A stretch of DNA of 11,194 nucleotides. Origin: Planctomycetota bacterium (GTDB lineage Bacteria; Planctomycetota; GCA-002687715; DRQF01). Numbering within the stretch: the stretch's first letter is position 1; every line of letters begins with the position of its first letter. The stretch is taken from positions 1-11,194 of the forward strand of contig JAJRYU010000332.1 of the NCBI GenBank assembly GCA_024275615.1. Direction: 5' to 3'. The position numbers were made by a program, and so were the translations under genes. The notes beneath the pieces are model-generated. The model was not told the origin of the DNA. It worked only from the letters and a program-made list of their open reading frames with translations, and did not search any database. Below, in pieces: positions 6,634 through 11,194 of this stretch.

Positions 6634-6823
6634 CCTCGTGGACCAGATTCCCGCGAGAGAGACAAGGATTCGGTCCCTTGGGTGGCCGATAGAGTGGAAA
6701 TAACGACAGAAATGCTTGCGGGTTCGGTGTTTCCGGGTCTTTCCCCCTGATTGGACGATTCTCGGACAATCGGCACAGAATTTGAGTAGTGTTGGTCAAC
6801 GGCCGTTTTGGTGGCCGAAATGC

Positions 6824-6831
6824 AGAGGAGG
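6824..6831 (+). promoter_or_regulatory. Shine-Dalgarno deciding the start at 6839
   Basis: AGAGGAGG ends 7 nt before the ATG at 6839. It places the start directly before the signal peptide and argues against the ATG at 6716, which opens the same frame 41 codons earlier. Confidence 0.8.
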
Positions 6832-6838
6832 CCATCGC

Positions 6839-9094
6839 ATGAGCCATATGAAGCACAAATACTTAGTCTTGATCGTTCTTGGCATGCTCTTAGGAGTCTT
6901 TGTCGCCGACTTGGAGGCTCAGCGCCCAACCAGGCAACGCAGCAATACGGCTCGTCCGGCACGTGGCGCACGGCAACAGCGACCTCAGCCTCGTCCGCAG
7001 AAAAGGGCCCAGCCAAGCAAGCGGGCTCGGACTGCGGTTCGGACCCCCCAAAGACGTCCGCAAGAAAGACCAAGGCCCCAGCGCCGGCCTACTCCTAAGA
7101 TTCGAACTCGCACCCCCGCGACACAGCGCCGTCAAACTCCTAAGGTGCGTACGCCAACGGTCAAACGTCGAGCGAACAAGCGCGTGCCAAGCGTCAAACG
7201 CTATCAGGGAAGTCGATCGACAAGAACCCGTCAGGGATCAAGCAGCCACCGTACAACTGGGACGGCGAGACGGGCCGAACCGACCCGTCGTCCAACTCCT
7301 CGTGTAGAGACGCGGAGGACGAAGACACCGACTCGGGCCAGCACCAACCGAAGTTCGCACGAGGCAACACCTCGCCGTCGCAACTCCGGACGTGCTCGCT
7401 TGGCACAGCCCAGTCGCCTCAGTAAAGACAACACTCGCCGCCGTGAGGCGCAGAACTCGCGCAACAAACGCGGTGTCGAATTGTCTCCCGTACGACGAAA
7501 GAGCGGAATCGCCACCAAGAAGGGGAGCGCTTCGGCCCCCTCCCGTGGATTTGGATCAACGAATGCCGGTCGTCGCCGGACCAACCAAGGTGCAAACAGA
7601 GCACCCACGCCACGCATGAACAATCGTGGCCAAGTGCGCAAAAATTCCCGCACGGCTTCGCCAAGGCGTTCAAACACCATCGATACACCTCGGGTTCGTG
7701 GGCTCGAACGCAAACCCCCTGCCACCCGCAACTCCAAGCGTACTTTGTCCACGAAGAGGAACCTCGGGCGCGGCGGATTTGCGCCAGCAAACAGCCGGGA
7801 CCGAGGCAAGGTCAACACCGCACTCCGAGCGAATCGCCGGCCGACAACTTTGAGGCGCTTGGACGTATCGCAGAGAAGCGGAATCGAAAGACCCTTGGCA
7901 CCGGTACCGGAGCGTCGTTTGGCGCCGGCTCCTGCCCATGGTGCCCGACGCGCTGACGTCGGCTCAAGAAGTCACAGAGGACGTTCCTCCTATCGGTACA
8001 ACGACCACAACTCGAGCCTCAACTTCGGTCTCTTTGTTGGTGGCGGCGGTTGGGGCCTGGGTTTGGGCTACGCCAACAATAGCTACTACAACTCCGGCGG
8101 CGCCTCGGTGACTTTCGGTTTTGGCGGGGGCTATGGTTACGCCAATAGCTACTTGCACTCGACTAACTACGCGCCCTACTGGCAGTCATATTACTATGGC
8201 TTCGGTCCGGGCTATGTAAACGTCGGTGACCCTGGGTACGGCTACTTCGGCCACCGGGTTGGTTTTTACAGCCGTGCCAGATTCCACTTTGGTTTCAACT
8301 ATTACTATCCGTTCGCAGCTTATACGCCTTATCCGTTTTACCGGACGAGCTACTATGAGCCGTGGTACGTCAATCGTTATGCACGCCGGACGCCAGCCTA
8401 CCGCACCTACTACTATGTGCAGGATCCAGACCCCATTGGCTATTCGTCCTATGTGGAGACGGCAGACCCGTTTTACGACGAAGAAGACGTCTTCAGCGCA
8501 ACTGAGATCGAGACCATCGGCTACGAGGCGCCTTACGTCAGCGACGCTGTTGTTCCCGTGTTGAATCGTGATCCAACTCCTGTCGCTTTTCAGCAGTCGT
8601 TCTCGAACAATGTCCCCGGCGGACTCAGCTACGACGAATCACTGGCTTGGGCGGAGGAAGCACTCTTCAATGGCGACTACCTGAGCGCTGCGGAGACTTT
8701 CCGTCGGGCGATGTTGTTGCGACCCGAAGATCACTATCCCAAGTTCCAGTTGGCGCTCGCCTTGTTCGGTGCCGAACGTTATGACTTGTCATACCTCGCC
8801 CTTGAGCTTGGGCTCGATCAGAATCCTTCGTGGATCTATCGCCGGTTTGATGTCCGAAACGCTTTCGCATCTGAAGAAGAATTCGCCAATCGCTTGAGCG
8901 CCTTGGAGCGCTACTTGATTCGCCATTCGAACAACGATGATGCTCGCTTTGTGCTGGGATATAACTACTTCTTCTCAGGCAACTTGTTTGGTGCTCGAAG
9001 TGTCACCCGCGTGCTCGAAAGTTCGCCACGGTCTTTCCCTCACTTGAAGGCCTTGGCGGCAGAATCAGAAAAACGTCTTCTCAGACAACGTTGA
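6839..9094 (+). CDS. exported Arg/Pro-rich, Gly/Tyr-rich protein with TPR-like C-terminus
   Basis: Function unknown; 751 residues in three unlike parts. A signal peptide (1 to about 27; basic start, then YLVLIVLGMLLGVFVA) ends near LEAQ. Residues about 28-385 are an extremely basic low-complexity region rich in Arg, Pro, Thr, Ser, Gln and Asn, with imperfect repeats of the type R(P/Q)TP(K/R)(I/V). Residues about 395-530 are rich in Gly, Tyr, Phe, Asn and Ser (FGLFVGGGGWGLGLGY, VTFGFGGGYGYANSY). An acidic linker (about 538-560) leads to a helical region (about 597-751) with TPR-like units such as AEEALFNGDYLSAAETFRRA. Many planctomycete exported proteins combine a Tyr/Gly-rich part with a TPR end, but I know no assigned role. 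A matrix, envelope or DNA/polyanion-binding role is a guess. The start is fixed by AGGAGG 7 nt upstream. The gene stands alone between a divergent promoter region and a terminator. Confidence 0.85.
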   Translation: MSHMKHKYLVLIVLGMLLGVFVADLEAQRPTRQRSNTARPARGARQQRPQPRPQKRAQPSKRARTAVRTPQRRPQERPRPQRRPTPKIRTRTPATQRRQTPKVRTPTVKRRANKRVPSVKRYQGSRSTRTRQGSSSHRTTGTARRAEPTRRPTPRVETRRTKTPTRASTNRSSHEATPRRRNSGRARLAQPSRLSKDNTRRREAQNSRNKRGVELSPVRRKSGIATKKGSASAPSRGFGSTNAGRRRTNQGANRAPTPRMNNRGQVRKNSRTASPRRSNTIDTPRVRGLERKPPATRNSKRTLSTKRNLGRGGFAPANSRDRGKVNTALRANRRPTTLRRLDVSQRSGIERPLAPVPERRLAPAPAHGARRADVGSRSHRGRSSYRYNDHNSSLNFGLFVGGGGWGLGLGYANNSYYNSGGASVTFGFGGGYGYANSYLHSTNYAPYWQSYYYGFGPGYVNVGDPGYGYFGHRVGFYSRARFHFGFNYYYPFAAYTPYPFYRTSYYEPWYVNRYARRTPAYRTYYYVQDPDPIGYSSYVETADPFYDEEDVFSATEIETIGYEAPYVSDAVVPVLNRDPTPVAFQQSFSNNVPGGLSYDESLAWAEEALFNGDYLSAAETFRRAMLLRPEDHYPKFQLALALFGAERYDLSYLALELGLDQNPSWIYRRFDVRNAFASEEEFANRLSALERYLIRHSNNDDARFVLGYNYFFSGNLFGARSVTRVLESSPRSFPHLKALAAESEKRLLRQR

Positions 9095-9125
9095 TCAAGA
9101 TCGACGGACAAAGAAGATCTCTCAT

Positions 9126-9159
9126 AACGGCCGATCCGCCAAGAGGATCGGCCGTTTTT
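9126..9159 (+). terminator. rho-independent terminator
   Basis: CGGCCGATCC (9128-9137) pairs perfectly with GGATCGGCCG (9145-9154) around the 7-nt loop GCCAAGA and is followed by TTTTT (9155-9159). The AA before the stem can pair with the first Ts. It lies 31 nt after the stop of the exported-protein gene and separates it from the TPR-uvrB pair. It is the only textbook intrinsic terminator in the window. Confidence 0.93.
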
Positions 9160-9232
9160 CTGTCGTAAGTCTTTTGGCACTTGGTATTTCTGTGCAAATT
9201 CCACGCGGATCCCAAAGATTCTTCTCCTCAAT

Positions 9233-9270
9233 CGTATTGAATACGTGGTCGATAAATATCATCGACACGT
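9233..9270. repeat. palindrome plus hairpin upstream of the TPR gene
   Basis: CGTATT-G-AATACG (9233-9245) is a 13-bp palindrome. It abuts an imperfect hairpin that pairs 9243-9253 (ACGTGGTCGAT) with 9261-9270 (ATCGACACGT), with one bulged base and a 7-nt loop. Both fall between the terminator and the ATG at 9301, where the promoter and leader of the TPR-uvrB transcript must lie. An operator or a 5' leader structure are both possible. Confidence 0.4.
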
Positions 9271-9300
9271 TTATGGATCGACGGGAGACGAGAGATCTAT

Positions 9301-10266
9301 ATGGCCAGTCTTGCGGACAGAATCATGGAACGCTTTCGGCTTTGGCGTGCGGAATCACTGCTTGCCCGAGGTCGCTGCGTTTCTGCATCCCGCTATTTGG
9401 CGCGCATTTCTGGAAATCGTGGCCGTGCTTGGCGTCTCAAAGGTCGTCTTTTTGGCCGTGCCGGCCTACCTGTCGCCGCGGTCCAGTGCTTTCGCGAAGC
9501 GGTGCGCGCCCCAGGAGCCACTTTGGAAGACGTCTTGGAGCTTTCCTTCGGACTTGTGGGGGCGCGAGACTTTGAAGGCGCCGAAAGGGTGTTGCAATCT
9601 TATCTCGATTGCGCCCCCGACGATCTTCGAGCGCAACGCCTCCTGGCTCACATTTTTCGCGCTCAAGGGCGTTTCGCTACGGCCCTGGCCATCTTACGTT
9701 CGTTGCGCCCGGGAAAAGTCGCTGCCAAATACGCGAATCTTTTGCCTCCAGCACCCAAGTTGGCATGGCGGCCTGAAAAAGCATGGTCTGAATCACTCGC
9801 CCAGGTTGGTCAGGAATCGGCACAATGGCAGGACCCGGCTGCGATGGCTATGGACAAAGATGGGCGCGACTTGCTCCTTTGCCATTTTGATGATTTGAGC
9901 CAAAAAAAGGGCGGTAAGAAAGCGTTGGCTTATGGCGTTGGCCTCGCCATCCAATCTGGGCAAGAGTGGCTCATGCCTTGGGTCAGAAAGAGCGCGACCT
10001 ATCTGAAACTCAAAATGCCAGCGGAACTGCCGTCTTTTATCGCCCGGTACGGCGCTCGAGAAGACAAACACATCCTCTTGGCTGGATTGTGCGTTGGCCG
10101 CACCGAGCGGGTGCAATCGGCCATTGCGCTGATCTCCTTGGGTTTTGTTGAATACCAAGAAGTGCTCGACGAGATGCGTTCCAGTCAAAGCTGCACTGGC
10201 GCCGTTGACTCTCCTGAGCTAAAACTTGGGAGTCATGTCATCATTAAGAATCCAAAGCGAATATGA
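9301..10266 (+). CDS. TPR-repeat protein preceding uvrB
   Basis: Function unknown; 321 residues, no signal peptide or membrane helix, so probably cytoplasmic. The N-terminal half is a run of TPR-like helical pairs: RAWRLKGRLFGRAGLPVAA (42-60), VLELSFGLVGARDFEGAERV (78-97) and AQRLLAHIFRAQGRFATALA (111-130). After a Pro-rich break near 149-158 comes a C-terminal part (about 160-321) that I do not recognise; it is helical in character and includes a DLSQKKGGKKALA stretch. TPRs mediate protein contacts, so an adaptor role is likely in general terms. The ATG at 9301 has a modest GAGAG about 9 nt upstream. The 3' end overlaps uvrB by 32 nt in another frame, so the two are almost certainly co-transcribed and perhaps translationally coupled. 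That does not prove a role in repair. Confidence 0.8.
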   Translation: MASLADRIMERFRLWRAESLLARGRCVSASRYLARISGNRGRAWRLKGRLFGRAGLPVAAVQCFREAVRAPGATLEDVLELSFGLVGARDFEGAERVLQSYLDCAPDDLRAQRLLAHIFRAQGRFATALAILRSLRPGKVAAKYANLLPPAPKLAWRPEKAWSESLAQVGQESAQWQDPAAMAMDKDGRDLLLCHFDDLSQKKGGKKALAYGVGLAIQSGQEWLMPWVRKSATYLKLKMPAELPSFIARYGAREDKHILLAGLCVGRTERVQSAIALISLGFVEYQEVLDEMRSSQSCTGAVDSPELKLGSHVIIKNPKRI

Positions 10267-11194
10267 GCCGACCGGCGACCAACCCAAGGCCATCGAAGAT
10301 CTTTGCCGTGAGCTAAACGCAGGCAAGAAACACTTGACGTTTCTTGGCGTCACAGGCTCAGGCAAGACCTTCTCTGTGGCCCAAGTCATCAAACGAATGG
10401 GCGTATCGGCGCTGATCTTGGCACCCAACAAAACCTTGGCGGGACAGCTCTACATTGAATTCAAGGAGTTATTTCCCGACAACGCGGTTGGCTATTTTGT
10501 CTCGTACTACGACTACTACCAACCCGAAGCCTATGTCGTCTCCAGTGATACATATATTGCCAAAGATTCGGCAATCAACGATCAGATCGACCGTTTGCGG
10601 CACGCTGCAACCCACGACCTTCTGACCCGTGACGACGTCATTATCGTTGCCAGTGTTTCTTGCATCTACGGCATTGGCTCACCAGACGCCTATGCCGAAA
10701 TGAGTGTGACCATTGGTACTGACGAGAACCTCGATCGCGATGAGCTTCTTCGCCGGTTGATTACCATGCAATACGTGCGCAACGATTTTGCCCCGAGGCG
10801 GGGTACGTTCCGAGCGCGTGGAGATATTGTGGAAATATTTCCGGCGTACGCCGAAGATCGTGTGATTCGTGTGGAGCTATTTGGCGATGAAGTTGAGCGG
10901 ATGTCTGAGGTCGATGTCTTGACCGGCGAGGTCTTCGCTGAACCGACACGGGTGGTGATTCACCCGGCAAGCCACTACGTGAAACCCAAGGATTCCTTGA
11001 AACGAGCGATCGACGCTATTGATAGTGAAAAAGAAGAACGCGTGGCGGCCTATCAGAAGAAAGGCTATCTCGTTGAAGCCCAGAGAATTGAGCAACGTAC
11101 CAACCTTGACTTGGAGTTGCTTCAGGAGTTGGGGCATTGCAGTGGGATCGAAAACTACAGTCGCCATTTAGATGGTCGGCAACCAGGCGAACCT
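10235..11194 (+). CDS. uvrB: UvrABC excinuclease subunit B, 5' part
   Basis: DNA-damage recognition and helicase-like subunit of nucleotide excision repair; UvrA loads it at lesions and UvrC then cuts on both sides. The first 320 codons of a protein usually 660-690 residues long are present, and the frame is still open at the window edge. Visible are the Q-like EPTGDQPKAI (11-20), Walker A GVTGSGKT (38-45), APNKTLAGQ (63-71), the beta-hairpin YYDYYQPEAYV (91-101), and ASVSCIYGIGSP (139-150). MQYVRNDFAPRRGTFRARGD (178-197) and VELFGDEVE (213-221) of the UvrA-binding region are also intact. Helicase motifs IV-VI and the C-terminal UvrC-contact domain lie beyond the window. The ATG at 10235 is the only start fitting the family N-terminus. 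GGGAG ends just 2 nt before it, closer than usual, consistent with reliance on ribosomes ending the overlapping TPR gene at 10266. Confidence 0.96.
   Translation, partial: MSSLRIQSEYEPTGDQPKAIEDLCRELNAGKKHLTFLGVTGSGKTFSVAQVIKRMGVSALILAPNKTLAGQLYIEFKELFPDNAVGYFVSYYDYYQPEAYVVSSDTYIAKDSAINDQIDRLRHAATHDLLTRDDVIIVASVSCIYGIGSPDAYAEMSVTIGTDENLDRDELLRRLITMQYVRNDFAPRRGTFRARGDIVEIFPAYAEDRVIRVELFGDEVERMSEVDVLTGEVFAEPTRVVIHPASHYVKPKDSLKRAIDAIDSEKEERVAAYQKKGYLVEAQRIEQRTNLDLELLQELGHCSGIENYSRHLDGRQPGEP

Larger units (their letters stand above)
6441..6838. other. divergent intergenic control region, about 400 nt
   Basis: This region separates the leftward membrane-protein pair from the rightward exported protein, so it must contain both promoters. 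I cannot point to a convincing -35/-10 pair on either strand. It holds small perfect inverted repeats: AACTT-AAC-AAGTT at 6546-6558, TGTCCTC-AATA-GAGGACA at 6616-6633, and CGGCC-N8-GGCCG at 6800-6817, the last just ahead of the ribosome site of the rightward gene. Reading frames on both strands here are open for short distances only and have no protein-like features. Confidence 0.5.

Noticed and set aside
6716..6838. 41-codon upstream extension of the exported-protein gene
   Set aside because: AGGAGG 7 nt before 6839 and the signal peptide beginning there fix the start; the extension would bury the signal peptide.
7231..7818. 195-residue Arg/Leu-rich ORF antisense to the Arg-rich region
   Set aside because: The low stop density follows from biased Arg/Pro/Thr codons on the coding strand; no start signal or domain is seen.
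9160..9300. SOS box in front of the TPR-uvrB pair
   Set aside because: No GTTC-N7-GTTC, GAAC-N4-GTTC or CTG-N10-CAG was found by reading this stretch, although uvrB is an SOS gene in many bacteria.
9245..9898. 217-residue ORF in another frame over the TPR gene
   Set aside because: Irregular composition with no repeats or domain, while the competing frame shows clear TPR periodicity and overlaps uvrB naturally.

Overview
The window looks like a chromosomal segment of a free-living bacterium, most likely a member of the Planctomycetota or a close relative. That placement is an inference from gene style: a LexA with a divergent recognition helix, membrane proteins combining a zinc ribbon or basic head with a HEAT-like tail that ends in a W..WW..NK.TW motif, and a secreted Arg/Pro-rich, then Gly/Tyr-rich protein. 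No rRNA or other phylogenetic marker is present to prove it. I see no insertion sequence, prophage, tRNA, CRISPR array or defence module. The layout is that of ordinary housekeeping genes interleaved with lineage-specific genes.

Left part (1-3968). lexA reads leftward and is preceded by a 26-residue hydrophobic ORF with a strong Shine-Dalgarno sequence; lexA itself has none, so the two look translationally coupled. A divergent control region (720-968) holds a plausible sigma70-type promoter for the rightward genes and a GTTC-N7-GTTC direct repeat that could be a LexA site. Rightward from it run nadB (L-aspartate oxidase, NAD synthesis) and hflX (ribosome-associated GTPase), 7 nt apart and probably one operon. 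They end at a complex inverted repeat (3920-3960), where they meet a leftward gene pair.

Middle part (3969-6838). Two leftward genes encode single-pass membrane proteins whose C-terminal domains are recognisably paralogous. The promoter-distal one adds an N-terminal four-cysteine zinc ribbon. A GC-rich hairpin that is best paired on the minus-strand RNA sits between them. Upstream is a roughly 400-nt divergent control region with a few small palindromes.

Right part (6839-11194). A 751-residue exported protein has a signal peptide, a long Arg/Pro/Thr/Ser-rich region, a Gly/Tyr-rich region and a C-terminal TPR-like domain. It is followed by a clear rho-independent terminator. A cytoplasmic TPR-type protein then overlaps the start of uvrB (nucleotide excision repair) by 32 nt; uvrB runs off the window. 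Both lexA and uvrB are DNA-damage genes, but I found no shared operator in front of the TPR-uvrB pair.
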